Assembly: GCA_016794365.1 (NCBI GenBank) | Contig: JAEUKB010000041.1 | Coordinates: forward strand, 1 to 64,000 | Reading direction: 5' to 3' | DNA length: 64,000 nucleotides | DNA from: Myxococcales bacterium | GTDB lineage: Bacteria > Myxococcota_A > Polyangia > Palsa-1104 > JAEUJZ01 | Part shown: piece by piece, positions 17,263 to 27,035 of the stretch | Position numbering within the stretch: position 1 is the stretch's first letter | How the letters are laid out: each line of letters starts with the position of its first letter | Program-made: the position numbers and the translations under genes | Notes under the pieces: model-generated | What the model saw: only the letters and a program-made list of their open reading frames with translations | Databases searched by the model: none | What the model was told of the DNA's origin: nothing

Positions 17263-19578
17263 ATGCTCTACCTTCGCCTGATCCCGTACGAGGCTGCGCT
17301 GCTGCTGACACTTGTGTGTCTGCACGTCGCGTGGCGTCGTCGGCAGCGACAAGACGTAGCGCTGCTCGCGTGGTCGATGCTGTGCGAGACACTGTATCTG
17401 CTTGGCTATCTGGGAGAGCTGCTGTCCTCGACGCTGGAGTCCAAGCTGTGCTGGGACAACTTTCAGTGGCTACCGAGCCTGGCGGCGCTGCTGCTGCGAA
17501 CGCTGTTTGTGCGCGCATATACAGGCGGAAAGCGACTGCCCGCGTGGCTGCTGCTGCATCTGGGAGCGCTGCCGATCGTGATGATGGTGCTCGCGTATAC
17601 CAATCCGTGGCACCACTACATTGGGACAGACCATCGCTTGGTTCCAGGCTGGCCCACCACCGCGCTGCTGTACGACTACGGCAAGCTGACGTGGCTGACG
17701 CTGCCGTATGTGATGGGCCTTTATCTGTTGTCGATCGGATCGCTGATCGTGTTTGTGAAGCAGCAGAAGCCGGGAACACTGCGCAAGCAGGCTGTGTGCG
17801 TCTTGTGGTCGCAGTTCGCGCCTACGCTGACGATGTGCTGTGCCGTTGGAAACCTGACGCTGTTTGGCTATCGCGACATCATGCCGTTTGGCCTGGGCAT
17901 CGGGACTTTGTTTCTTTTGTGGGCGCTGCTGCGGCACAAAACCCAGCGCCTGGTTCCGATGGCGCGCGAGATGGTGGTCGATCACATGCAAGTGGGCGTC
18001 TTGATCATCGATGAGCAGCGTCAGATCATCGATACGAACCAAGCCGCAGCGACGCTGATGAAGACCACGGTGACGACGCTGCTCGGACAGTCGCTACAGA
18101 CCACGCTCGGGAACCAGCACGACGTGCTGTCCGCTCTCAAGCGCGAGGAGTCGGCGCGGCGGGTGGTGCAGCTCGACAGCGGAGGCTGGATCCAAGTAGA
18201 CATTCAGCCGGTCAAAGACGCGTCCCAGCAAGGCTGGCTGCTGCTACTACACGACTTCACGGATCAGAAAAAGGCTGAACAAGAAGCGCTGCTGTCCAAA
18301 GAAGCGGCACTGGAAGCCAGCCGGGCCAAGAGTCGCTTTGTGGCCACGCTGAGCCATGAAATTCGGACGCCGCTCGCTGCGGTGATGGGCATCTCGCGAC
18401 TGCTGGGAGAGACGCAGCTTGAACCGAACCAGCGCGATCTGCTGCGCAAGCTCGACGGAGCCACTCGGCATCTGTTGGAGCTACTCAACCACACGCTCGA
18501 CTTTTCCAAGCTGGAAGCGGGACGGCTTTTGCTTTCGCCGGTGGACTTTAACCTGGGTGCGCTGATGAGCTCGCTCGGTGAGATCTTTTGGCTGAGCGCG
18601 AGCAACAAAGGGCTCCAGTTTTCGCTGACGGTTGCGCCCAATGTGCCCGAAAAACTGCATGGCGACGGTCTGCGACTCAAGCAGATCTTGGTGAACCTGC
18701 TCGGCAACGCCATCAAGTTCACCGAGCGCGGTCGCGTGTCGCTGCACGTCAGCTGCATCGAACGTCGTGACGATCAAGCCTCGCTACAGTTTGCCGTCGA
18801 AGACACCGGAATCGGAATGGCTCCCGAGCAGCAGGCCTCGCTGTTTCAGCCGTATGCGCAAGCCGATCCCACGATCACGCAACGCTTTGGCGGCACCGGG
18901 CTCGGGCTCTCGATCAGCAGACAGCTCGCACAGCTCTTTGGCGGAGAGCTGACCTGCGAGAGTCAAAAGGGCATCGGCAGCATCTTTCGGCTGCGCGTCC
19001 TGCTCAAGTTCAGCGAAAACAAGCCAGCGATCGCGAGCGTTGTAGAAAATCGTCCTCCGAGCACATCCATGCCGTCCAAACCGGAAAGCGAAGCCAGTCC
19101 CAAGCCCAGCGTCTCTTCTCCCAGCGGAAGCCAGACAGACTCCGGTCAGAGCCACGAGCGTCCGCGCGTCCTGCTCGCCGAAGACAACCAGATCAACCAA
19201 GTGGTGACGCAGAAGATGCTGCGCCGCATTGGCTATGACTGCGAGATTGCTGGAACCGGACGCGAAGCGCTCGCACTTTTACACAGTCATCCGTCGGATT
19301 ATTACTGCGTGGTGCTGATGGATCTTCAGATGCCAGAGCTGGACGGCAAAGAGACGGTCTTGCAGCTTCGCTCTGATGTTCGCTACGACGCGCTGCCCGT
19401 GATTGCGCTCACCGGAGAGTCCGTGTCCGAAGTGGTGCTCGATGCGCTGTCGTACGGAATGGATGACGTGATGCAAAAGCCGGTGGATCTCAAGACGCTG
19501 GGTGACTCGATCCAGCGCGCGCTCCGTAGCAAGCGAAGAGAGAGCCTGCCGCGCATGCCAGTCTACAAGCCCAAGTAA
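17263..19578 (+). CDS. Hybrid sensor histidine kinase: 7TM-PAS-HisKA-HATPase-receiver
   Basis: 771 residues. Residues 1-225 hold about seven hydrophobic helices resembling the histidine kinase N-terminal 7TM region. A PAS-type domain follows (232-335), then HisKA with the phosphorylatable His365 in LSHEIRTPL. The HATPase region has NAIKFT, DTGIGM and GGTGLGL boxes. After a Ser/Pro-rich linker comes a receiver domain (RVLLAEDNQINQ...) with phospho-acceptor Asp687 in LMDLQMPELDG. It is a membrane sensor that would autophosphorylate on His and pass phosphate to its own receiver. No output or Hpt domain is present, so it needs a partner; the receiver-kinase fusion nearby is a candidate. It converges on the FHA-sigma-54 activator gene across a short tandem-repeat array. 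Confidence 0.92.
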   Translation: MLYLRLIPYEAALLLTLVCLHVAWRRRQRQDVALLAWSMLCETLYLLGYLGELLSSTLESKLCWDNFQWLPSLAALLLRTLFVRAYTGGKRLPAWLLLHLGALPIVMMVLAYTNPWHHYIGTDHRLVPGWPTTALLYDYGKLTWLTLPYVMGLYLLSIGSLIVFVKQQKPGTLRKQAVCVLWSQFAPTLTMCCAVGNLTLFGYRDIMPFGLGIGTLFLLWALLRHKTQRLVPMAREMVVDHMQVGVLIIDEQRQIIDTNQAAATLMKTTVTTLLGQSLQTTLGNQHDVLSALKREESARRVVQLDSGGWIQVDIQPVKDASQQGWLLLLHDFTDQKKAEQEALLSKEAALEASRAKSRFVATLSHEIRTPLAAVMGISRLLGETQLEPNQRDLLRKLDGATRHLLELLNHTLDFSKLEAGRLLLSPVDFNLGALMSSLGEIFWLSASNKGLQFSLTVAPNVPEKLHGDGLRLKQILVNLLGNAIKFTERGRVSLHVSCIERRDDQASLQFAVEDTGIGMAPEQQASLFQPYAQADPTITQRFGGTGLGLSISRQLAQLFGGELTCESQKGIGSIFRLRVLLKFSENKPAIASVVENRPPSTSMPSKPESEASPKPSVSSPSGSQTDSGQSHERPRVLLAEDNQINQVVTQKMLRRIGYDCEIAGTGREALALLHSHPSDYYCVVLMDLQMPELDGKETVLQLRSDVRYDALPVIALTGESVSEVVLDALSYGMDDVMQKPVDLKTLGDSIQRALRSKRRESLPRMPVYKPK

Positions 19579-19610
19579 ATCCACATCCCAAACCAATCCG
19601 CAGCTTCGCT

Positions 19611-19666
19611 TAGGAATCGCTTTAGGAATCGCTTAGGAATCGCTTAGGAATCGCTTAGGAATCGCT
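19611..19666. repeat. 11-bp tandem repeat, five units
   Basis: TAGGAATCGCT repeated at 19611-19621, 19623-19633, 19634-19644, 19645-19655 and 19656-19666, with one extra T after the first unit. It fills the gap between two convergent genes and touches the TGA stop of the minus-strand gene (19666-19668). Confidence 0.95.
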
Positions 19667-21420
19667 CACGTTGGTGATGGCTTGATTCGGAAGCGCTCTA
19701 CGTAGCGTAGAAGGTGCGACTTGACAGTGCTTCCGTCGGAAATCAGCAGTCTGCGTGCCAGCTCAGAGTAGTTTGTGGACTTGGAAGGCTCCGCCAGACC
19801 GGCCAGATCGCAGGAGTGCGCCACAAACACTGGCTTGATGTACTTTTCGATGAAGTGATGAAGCTGTCCCCAGTTCTTCGGCGTCTCTCCGTGATCGTCT
19901 TTGAACGCAGCCATCGCTTGATCAAACATCGCAGACCAGTCTGCGCTGCTGCTGGCACTTGCGATCGGTGCGATGCGCGTATTGCTCTGACTGCGACGAT
20001 CTTTGGGACGCCGTCCTTCCGTGAGCGCTGCGGCACAGACCTCGACATCGATGCTCTCACTTGCAGCGTTGGGAGGCAGCCTGTCCACAAAGTTTTCCAG
20101 ATCGCGAAAGTTCCCTGGCAGTGGATCCAAAAGGACATGCTGAATCGCCGCTTTGGACAGTGCATCCACGACGCGAATCTGACCGCCACGCAGCGTCCGC
20201 GCACGCAGAAATGCCAGCACATCTTGCGGTCGCTCACACAGCGGCGGAATGCGAATCACTTTGACGCCCAGCCGATACCACAAGTCTTCGCGAAAGCGTC
20301 CGTGTCGATAGTCCGGATCATCCAGCGGAAGGTTGGTCGCACAGACAATCTGCACGCTGGCATGACGCACGACAGAGTCTCCCAGCCGCTGATATTCACC
20401 GCGCGTATCCAGAAAGCGAAGCAGGGCTTTTTGAACCTCGCGATCCATGTCCCCGACTTCATCCAGAAACAGCGTTCCATCGTTGGCGGACTCGATCACA
20501 CCCACCACGTCGCTGCTGGCCCCGGTAAACGATCCCCGCCGGGCCCCAAACAGCTGCGCGTACAGGAGTCCTTCCTTGAGCAGCGCACAGTTTACAGAGA
20601 CATACGGTCCGCGATGCTGACGGGAGTGTCGGTGATAACAGCGCGCCAGCCGTTCCTTTCCTGCTCCCGTCGGTCCCAAGATCATCGCGCGCACCCCGTA
20701 CGCCGCCGCATCACTGAGATCCCGATGCGCCACGCGCATCAGCGGAGAAGCCAGCACAAAGTCTTCATCGTGCCCGGTCAGCAGATCAAAGCGCATGTTC
20801 TGTTCTGCGACATAGACATTGACGCGATCGTGAACCTGTCGCCACGACATATCCAGCGTCGTACCCATCATCGGTGTCAGCCACACCCGCGATCCATCTG
20901 CCAGCGGAAAGGAGTCTTCCGATTCCTCAAACGGAGGCCGACTCTGGATCGCTGCGCGCGCACTCACTCCGACTTGTTGCAGCCAGTCATTGATCGATCG
21001 CGCCACCGCTTCGGCAAAGTCATCGCTCTGGGACCACTCTGCATCTTTGAGTCCTTGTCCGATCCGTAGGCTCTTTCCCAGTGTGGCCAGCTCGACGGCA
21101 AGATCGTTTGTCAGCGCAAACGAAACGGGCTCTTTGTGACTCATGCGAACCCAGGTTCCGTTCCTACTTCCCAAGTCATACAGCTTCGCTTCGCTCGCTC
21201 CGTTCCAGATCAGCAGATGATTGCTGGACACGCGCGCTGAAGACACTGTCACCACATCAATCGGAACACCGCGCAGCAGTTCTGCCAGCTCACTGCTTAG
21301 TTGATTCGCTTGCGGATTGCGACCGACCAGAACTGCACTGTCTTGTGGAATGGGAATCAGCAGCGGCAGCGCTTGATCCGGAATGCTGAGCTTCACCGAC
21401 AAGGAGGTAGCACGAGGCAT
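19666..21420 (-). CDS. FHA domain-containing sigma-54-dependent transcription activator
   Basis: 584 residues from the ATG at 21420 (MPRATSLSVKLS); an upstream in-frame ATG at 21525 adds 35 residues without similarity. The N-terminal FHA domain (about 26-122) has VGRNP, SSNH and the SRNGTW loop used to read phosphothreonine. A linker follows, then an AAA+ domain with Walker A GPTGAGKE (249-256), the sigma-54 contact loop GSFTGA (296-301, usually GAFTGA), Walker B LFLDE (317-321) and an arginine-finger region FREDLWYRL. The C-terminal end (SELARRLLISDGSTVKSHL) looks like a helix-turn-helix. It would activate sigma-54 promoters when its FHA domain binds a phosphorylated partner. The receiver-Ser/Thr kinase gene lies directly upstream on the same strand, so the kinase-activator pairing is a strong inference. 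Confidence 0.9.
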   Translation of the reverse strand: MPRATSLSVKLSIPDQALPLLIPIPQDSAVLVGRNPQANQLSSELAELLRGVPIDVVTVSSARVSSNHLLIWNGASEAKLYDLGSRNGTWVRMSHKEPVSFALTNDLAVELATLGKSLRIGQGLKDAEWSQSDDFAEAVARSINDWLQQVGVSARAAIQSRPPFEESEDSFPLADGSRVWLTPMMGTTLDMSWRQVHDRVNVYVAEQNMRFDLLTGHDEDFVLASPLMRVAHRDLSDAAAYGVRAMILGPTGAGKERLARCYHRHSRQHRGPYVSVNCALLKEGLLYAQLFGARRGSFTGASSDVVGVIESANDGTLFLDEVGDMDREVQKALLRFLDTRGEYQRLGDSVVRHASVQIVCATNLPLDDPDYRHGRFREDLWYRLGVKVIRIPPLCERPQDVLAFLRARTLRGGQIRVVDALSKAAIQHVLLDPLPGNFRDLENFVDRLPPNAASESIDVEVCAAALTEGRRPKDRRSQSNTRIAPIASASSSADWSAMFDQAMAAFKDDHGETPKNWGQLHHFIEKYIKPVFVAHSCDLAGLAEPSKSTNYSELARRLLISDGSTVKSHLLRYVERFRIKPSPT

Positions 21421-21605
21421 CAGTAAGTAGCGGATGAATGGGCTCCGCTCCGTCAGTATCGCACATTTGGGACACGCGATCGTACGAGAGAATTGCAAGT
21501 CGCGGACTTCACTGCGAAAGCACATCCGCGCCTACAGCTTGTGGTGCGCGCTGTCCGTACAATCTGACTGTGATTCCCAAGCTGCGTACGGACTTTTGTG
21601 AACCG

Positions 21606-23075
21606 TTAGGGGTGTCCTTCGGTGCGCTCTTCACTCACTCCGCTTCCCGGAGAGCGCCAGCTTGGACCGATTCCTTTGCCTTCCGAAAGCGCTGAATCTG
21701 GAAGCGGATGCGCAAGTGCCAGGAGCTGCGAAAGAAGCTCTGTTGCCGTCGGACGCTGCGCAGGATGAACGCTGAGCAGTGCGATCATCATTCGATCGAT
21801 CACAGGCGAAAGCGTAGGACACAGTAAGCTAGGAACGCGAATCGGACCCGCCATCTGTTTTCGCAGCGCAGCCAGCGTTGCATCACGACCACAAGGAAAC
21901 GGAAGCTGTCCGGTCAGCAGCTCATAGAGCGTGACTCCCAAGCCATAGACATCGCTCTTTCCGTCGCACAAACTGCCATCCATCTGCTCAGGAGACATGT
22001 AACAGAGTGTGCCAACCAGCTCTTCTCTGCTGCGAAATCGCGGCGCTGACTCTTCGCTTGTGTCAAAGAACTGTGCGATTCCGAAGTCAAGGAGCTTGAC
22101 CACTTCGCGATTCCCTTCGCGATGCAAAAAGATGTTGGCTGGCTTGATGTCACGATGGACGATTCCGACGCTGTGCGCGTGCGAAATGGCGCTACAGATC
22201 GGAATCAGGATCTCCAGCGTGCGCGCAGTGGACAGGGGCACGCCGGGCTCGAGTACATCACAGAGTGCTTGTCCAGACAGAAGCTCCATCACCAAGTACG
22301 GAAGGCCATCTGCGGTGACATCTGCATCAAGGACAGCGACGACGTTGGGATGACGGATGCGCGCTGACGAGGTGGCTTCCCTGGAAAAGCGCTTCATCAG
22401 CTGTGTACTGCGACTGATTCCTGCGGGACGCAACACCTTGACCGCCACGCTGCGCTGAAGCGGAAGATGCGTCGCACGATACACGATCGCAGAGCCGCCG
22501 GTTCCGATGCGCTCCTCCAGTCGATACTTGTCGCTCAACACCTTTCCTTGAAGCTGCTCGGCCAGAAGCTCGAACACTTCGACCGTCTCTTGACGAGCGC
22601 GCTGAAGCTGACGATTCAGTCGCAGCAGTTCTTCTCGTTCTGCCAACAGCGCAAGGTGCATGCGTCGCATCCGAAACAGATGACTGACGCGCGCCAGCAC
22701 TTCCGTCGGTTCAAACGGCTTGGTGACAAAGTCTGATCCACCGATCGCAAACGCGCGCACCTTGTCGGTTGCATCGGTCAGCGCGCTGATAAAGATCACC
22801 TGAACATCGGCCAAGCGAGTGTCTCTGCGCAGCTCCTCACACAGCGTCATTCCGTCGGTATCCGGCATCATGATATCGAGCAGAATCACATCAGGAATCG
22901 TATGTCTTAGCGCCGCTCGCGCAGCCTGCGCAGAAGTCGCTTCGATCACCTGACAGCCCACTGCACTTAGCAGGAACTTGAGCTGTCGCGTGTTTTCCAC
23001 CACATCATCCACCACCAACACCACCGCACCTTCGAGCGGAAACAGACTGCTCAGGGACGAAAGCTTGCGCAACAT
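21606..23075 (-). CDS. Receiver domain-Ser/Thr protein kinase fusion
   Basis: 489 residues. Residues 16-135 form a response-regulator receiver with acidic D23/D24, phospho-acceptor D67 in LLDIMMPD, Ser97 and Lys119. A coiled-coil linker (140-180) leads into a Hanks-type kinase: glycine loop GTGGSAIV (191-198), Lys213 in AVKVL, HRDIKPAN (307-314), DFG (330-332) and activation segment GTLCYMSPEQ. All catalytic residues are present. There is no transmembrane helix, so it is cytoplasmic. The fusion implies that His-Asp phosphorylation controls Ser/Thr phosphorylation. It lies 11 bp downstream of the multi-PAS hybrid kinase gene and upstream of the FHA-sigma-54 activator on the same strand, which makes both likely partners. 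Confidence 0.93.
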   Translation of the reverse strand: MLRKLSSLSSLFPLEGAVVLVVDDVVENTRQLKFLLSAVGCQVIEATSAQAARAALRHTIPDVILLDIMMPDTDGMTLCEELRRDTRLADVQVIFISALTDATDKVRAFAIGGSDFVTKPFEPTEVLARVSHLFRMRRMHLALLAEREELLRLNRQLQRARQETVEVFELLAEQLQGKVLSDKYRLEERIGTGGSAIVYRATHLPLQRSVAVKVLRPAGISRSTQLMKRFSREATSSARIRHPNVVAVLDADVTADGLPYLVMELLSGQALCDVLEPGVPLSTARTLEILIPICSAISHAHSVGIVHRDIKPANIFLHREGNREVVKLLDFGIAQFFDTSEESAPRFRSREELVGTLCYMSPEQMDGSLCDGKSDVYGLGVTLYELLTGQLPFPCGRDATLAALRKQMAGPIRVPSLLCPTLSPVIDRMMIALLSVHPAQRPTATELLSQLLALAHPLPDSALSEGKGIGPSWRSPGSGVSEERTEGHP

Positions 23076-23086
23076 GATTGTCTTTC

Positions 23087-26000
23087 CTACAGCTCAGACA
23101 GACCGGGCTCCGACTTGTGATGAAGGACGCGCTGAACGCTCTTGAGCAGCGTCGCTGCGGAAAACGGCTTGTCGAGCACAGAGACTCCGTAGCGTCGCAT
23201 CACATCCTGCAACTCTGGATGAGACTGAAGTCCGGTCATGATCAGAAACTCTGCCTGGACTCCTTGCTGCTTGGCTCGCTGTAGCAGCTGGGGACCATCC
23301 ATTCCTGGCATCATTGCATCGCTTAACACCAGACGCAGCTCTCCGTGCGCGCAGATCAGAGCCAGCGCCTCTGTTCCGTTGCGCGCGAGCAGGACATGAT
23401 AGCCGTGCTGTTCCAGGACTTGCTGCACCATCTGACGGGTTAACTCTTCATCATCGACCACCAAGATCAGCTCCCCACGTCCGAGCGGATGCACCTCCGA
23501 GCTGATCGTCACGATCGGAGACGCCGCCGACTCAAACGCCGGAAAGTGAATCCGAAACGAGGTTCCTTTTCCGAGCTGACTTTCCACTTTGATAAATCCC
23601 TGATGACTCTTCACAATTCCCAGCGCCGTCGAGAGTCCCAAGCCTGTTCCTTCTCCGATCGGCTTGGTTGTAAAAAACGGATCATAGATTCGATCCAGAT
23701 CATCGGTCGCAATCCCAATTCCGGTGTCTTGAACGGACATCACCGCAAAATTTCCAGCACTCACACCATGTAGTCGTGCGATCGAATCAGCGACGACAAC
23801 TTGCTCGACCGAGAGCGTCAGCACACCCCCTTGCGGCATCGCATCCCGCGCGTTCACACACAGGTTCAGCAGCACCTGATGGATCTGCACCGGATCGCCC
23901 AAGATCGGCCACGTATCGCGCTCTAGCTCGGTGTGCAGCGAGATGTTCTTTGGAAACGTCTGCGTGATGAGCTTCGTCATCTCTCGCACAATCGAACGGA
24001 GTCGCACCGGAATCCGATTCCCAGGCATTCCGCGACTGAACGTCAAAAGCTGCTTGATGATCGCAGCGCCCCGACGAGCACTCGACTCGATCGAGTCCAC
24101 CACTTCCAGCGCCATCGGATCATCTATCACCGCGCGCAACATCAGCGGAGCCATCAGCATCGGTGTCAAAATATTGTTTAGATCGTGCGCAATTCCGCTC
24201 GCCAATCGGCCAATGCTTTCCAGTCGCTGCGTACGTAGCAGCATCGCTTCCAGTCGCTTCTGATTTGAAATATCTTGCTTGATCGCAATGAAGTGCGTGA
24301 TGCGCTTTCCTTCATCGAGAAGCGGCGTGATGCTCATCTGTTCGTGATACGTGCTGCCGTCTTTTCGACGATTGACCAGCTCTCCGTGCCACGGTCTTCC
24401 CGAGATCACTGTTTCCCACATTTGCTTATAAAAACTGCGCGATTGATGTCCGGACCATACCAAATCACGGAGCAGCTTTCCTTTTGCCTCTTGAGGCAGA
24501 TATCCTGAAAAATCCGTAAATGCTGGATTGCACCACTCCACCACGCCATTTGAGTCAGTGATCACAATTGCATTGGCTGCTGCTTGCAGCGCTGCGCTCT
24601 GAAGTCGCAGACCCTGCTCTGCTTGGCGTCGCTCTGTAATATCGGACAAGATGCAGTGCATACGAAGGAATCGTCCCTGATCATCGCGCTGAACCTGACC
24701 TTCGACGACCACTTCAATCACAGAGCCATCACGTCGCTGCATGCTCAGCTCGACAACACCTTTACCTGTGCGACAAAATTGTTCAAAACTATATCCAAAT
24801 GCTGCGTGCTGACTTTGGACCAAAAAATCTACAAACCGTGCGCCAATCAGCTCATCGCGTGAATAACCAAGAAGCTGACAAATTCGCTCATTTACATCAA
24901 TATAACAAGCCTTTTCATTCAAAGACTGATACGCAACCGGAGAGTGTTGAAACAGCGCACGGAATCGCTGTTCACTCTGCCTTAGCAGCTCTTCTTTCCG
25001 TTTTCTCTCCGTGACATCATGCAAAAACCCGTGCCACAACACACCACCGTCTGGCACACAGCGCGGAACCGCATGCGCTTCGATCCAGATTTCACCTTTG
25101 CTTGGATGAATAATCCGATACTCTTCATGCCAGATCGTCAAGTTCTGAGCAGATTCCAAAACACTCCGATAGATCCGATCGTGATCTTCATGATTCATCC
25201 GATTACGCAGCGCACTGATGTCTTCACCGATATCTGAATAATGAAATCCACACAAATCAATCAGATCTCTGCTGACATATGGAACGCTAAACTTGCCATT
25301 TACATCCATATGAACCGAGCAGATGATCCCAGGCACCGTGAGCGCTATGCGATGAAGTTGTTCCTCTAACTCACTGTTTTTCCTCGATACTTCTTGCGCC
25401 ATATCGCGATGAGTCAAGTCTTCAATCGTAGACAAAACCAGCTTCTGATCTGCCAGCTCGATCACCACAGAAGACAAGCGAACTGGCGTCTGAATCTGAC
25501 TTGCATGCTGGATGTCTGTCTTTCCTTCTATTTGCAAAACAGATCTGGTTCTTAGCAGCTTATTAACAAATGCTTTGCGTTGCTCTGGCTTTTTCCAAAA
25601 ACCCAACTTGGCAACTGTTTGTCCTTGTAGATACGACTCGTCACAGCCCAAGATCTTCAGCAGCACAGGATTGACAGCAATGATCTCACCTTCTTCCAAG
25701 CTGGTCAGAAGAATTCCCACCGGACTGTGCATAAAGACGGCTTCAAATCGCGCTTGACTCTCACGACTGGCTTGCTCTGCAACCTTTCGATTGCGCTCTT
25801 CTTTCAGAAGCTCTAGTTTGTTTTCGATCGCTTCCGTGATTCGCGCAAACAGTGAGATCTCTTTTGTATTGAAGGTATTTTCCCGCGCAGAGATTACAAT
25901 CAAGATTGCAATCGTCTGACCAAATATCTTGATGGGAAACATCGCAGTGGATCGAATCGATAGCTCTTGAGAAATCGGGATCAATGAGCGCAGCTTTTCA

Positions 26001-27028
26001 TCTGAAAACACATCGGAGACAATCTGCATTTCTCCATTCTTGGCTCGCAGATGAAGCTGCAAGCAATGCTCATTTTCCAGCACCAAGCGATTCATCAGCG
26101 CAATGTGCTGATCTGAAATCCCTGCCGATGCATCAATCGAGATACTACTTTCCGAGGACTGAATCACACTAATGATGGATCCAGTAAATTTTCCTACATC
26201 CACAATGACTCGACAGACTTTTTGATAAAGCGCTTCTTCGGATGAAATTTTACTAATGCTCTGGCTCAGTTCACTCAGCACATTGTGTAATGAGTTTAAG
26301 TGATTCAGATCATTTTCAACCTGCTTCTGTGCTGTAATATCTTGCGTGGTTCCTTTCAGCTTAATGACGTTGCCATGTTCAATCACAGGACGACAGATGC
26401 AGCGAATCCATTTTTGGGTTCCACGCGCTGTCGTGATTTGCAACTCCAAGTCAAACGGCGTGCCATCTTGGATCGCTGCCTGCATCGCCTGATCGATGCG
26501 CTCGCGATGAGATCCGTCAGAGAAATGCAAGCCCATCGTCTTATCCAGAATTGCCTGCGGATCTGCTTCGTGAATCAGCGCAACTTCCTCTGTCCAGCTT
26601 CCCGCTTGCGTCCGTGGATCAAATTCCCAGCCACCGATCTTGGCAATCCGTCCCATCTCTTGTAGCAGTCGGTCTTTGTCCTGTAGCGCTGCGTCCTGTA
26701 GCGCTGCCAGTGCTGCGTCCTGTGGCAAAAAATCCAATCGCCAGCGCCGAACAAGGACCATACTAAGCAGCGTCGAGAGCACGCCAAGCAGCAAACAGAG
26801 TCCAACAAAGCCCGCTATCAGACCCAGCTTGGCTGGCAAAAACAGCTGCCTGCCCAGCAGCGCCCCGAGCGCCATCAGCGTCAGCAGCAGTAGCAGCCCG
26901 AGCAAGACGATGTGCTCGTCGCTGCGCCATCCACGCCGAACAGGACGAATCCAGCCAGCGACAGAGGCATGTTCCTTGGGCCCGACCGCTTGCAACAAGC
27001 GCTCTCCGCCGCTTCGCCGATCTGACAC
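23087..27028 (-). CDS. Multi-PAS/GAF hybrid sensor histidine kinase
   Basis: 1313 residues from a GTG at 27028, which has a strong GGGAGG seven bases upstream; an in-frame ATG at 27145 has no ribosome-binding site. Two transmembrane helices lie near the N-terminus (LGLLLLLTLMALGALLG and LGLIAGFVGLCLLLGVL). A repeated Ala/Leu/Gln/Asp linker precedes PAS 1 (IGGWEFDP), a GAF-like domain, and PAS domains marked by FMHSPVGI, LTVPGIICSV, FQHSPVAYQS and AANAIVITDSNG. HisKA has His948 in GIAHDLNNILTP, followed by an HATPase with GTGLGLS and a receiver with Asp1237 in SDAMMPGMDG. It senses several cytoplasmic or redox/ligand signals and is followed 11 bp later by the receiver-Ser/Thr kinase gene, so they form an operon. 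Confidence 0.9.
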   Translation of the reverse strand: MSDRRSGGERLLQAVGPKEHASVAGWIRPVRRGWRSDEHIVLLGLLLLLTLMALGALLGRQLFLPAKLGLIAGFVGLCLLLGVLSTLLSMVLVRRWRLDFLPQDAALAALQDAALQDKDRLLQEMGRIAKIGGWEFDPRTQAGSWTEEVALIHEADPQAILDKTMGLHFSDGSHRERIDQAMQAAIQDGTPFDLELQITTARGTQKWIRCICRPVIEHGNVIKLKGTTQDITAQKQVENDLNHLNSLHNVLSELSQSISKISSEEALYQKVCRVIVDVGKFTGSIISVIQSSESSISIDASAGISDQHIALMNRLVLENEHCLQLHLRAKNGEMQIVSDVFSDEKLRSLIPISQELSIRSTAMFPIKIFGQTIAILIVISARENTFNTKEISLFARITEAIENKLELLKEERNRKVAEQASRESQARFEAVFMHSPVGILLTSLEEGEIIAVNPVLLKILGCDESYLQGQTVAKLGFWKKPEQRKAFVNKLLRTRSVLQIEGKTDIQHASQIQTPVRLSSVVIELADQKLVLSTIEDLTHRDMAQEVSRKNSELEEQLHRIALTVPGIICSVHMDVNGKFSVPYVSRDLIDLCGFHYSDIGEDISALRNRMNHEDHDRIYRSVLESAQNLTIWHEEYRIIHPSKGEIWIEAHAVPRCVPDGGVLWHGFLHDVTERKRKEELLRQSEQRFRALFQHSPVAYQSLNEKACYIDVNERICQLLGYSRDELIGARFVDFLVQSQHAAFGYSFEQFCRTGKGVVELSMQRRDGSVIEVVVEGQVQRDDQGRFLRMHCILSDITERRQAEQGLRLQSAALQAAANAIVITDSNGVVEWCNPAFTDFSGYLPQEAKGKLLRDLVWSGHQSRSFYKQMWETVISGRPWHGELVNRRKDGSTYHEQMSITPLLDEGKRITHFIAIKQDISNQKRLEAMLLRTQRLESIGRLASGIAHDLNNILTPMLMAPLMLRAVIDDPMALEVVDSIESSARRGAAIIKQLLTFSRGMPGNRIPVRLRSIVREMTKLITQTFPKNISLHTELERDTWPILGDPVQIHQVLLNLCVNARDAMPQGGVLTLSVEQVVVADSIARLHGVSAGNFAVMSVQDTGIGIATDDLDRIYDPFFTTKPIGEGTGLGLSTALGIVKSHQGFIKVESQLGKGTSFRIHFPAFESAASPIVTISSEVHPLGRGELILVVDDEELTRQMVQQVLEQHGYHVLLARNGTEALALICAHGELRLVLSDAMMPGMDGPQLLQRAKQQGVQAEFLIMTGLQSHPELQDVMRRYGVSVLDKPFSAATLLKSVQRVLHHKSEPGLSEL

Positions 27029-27035
27029 TGCACTG

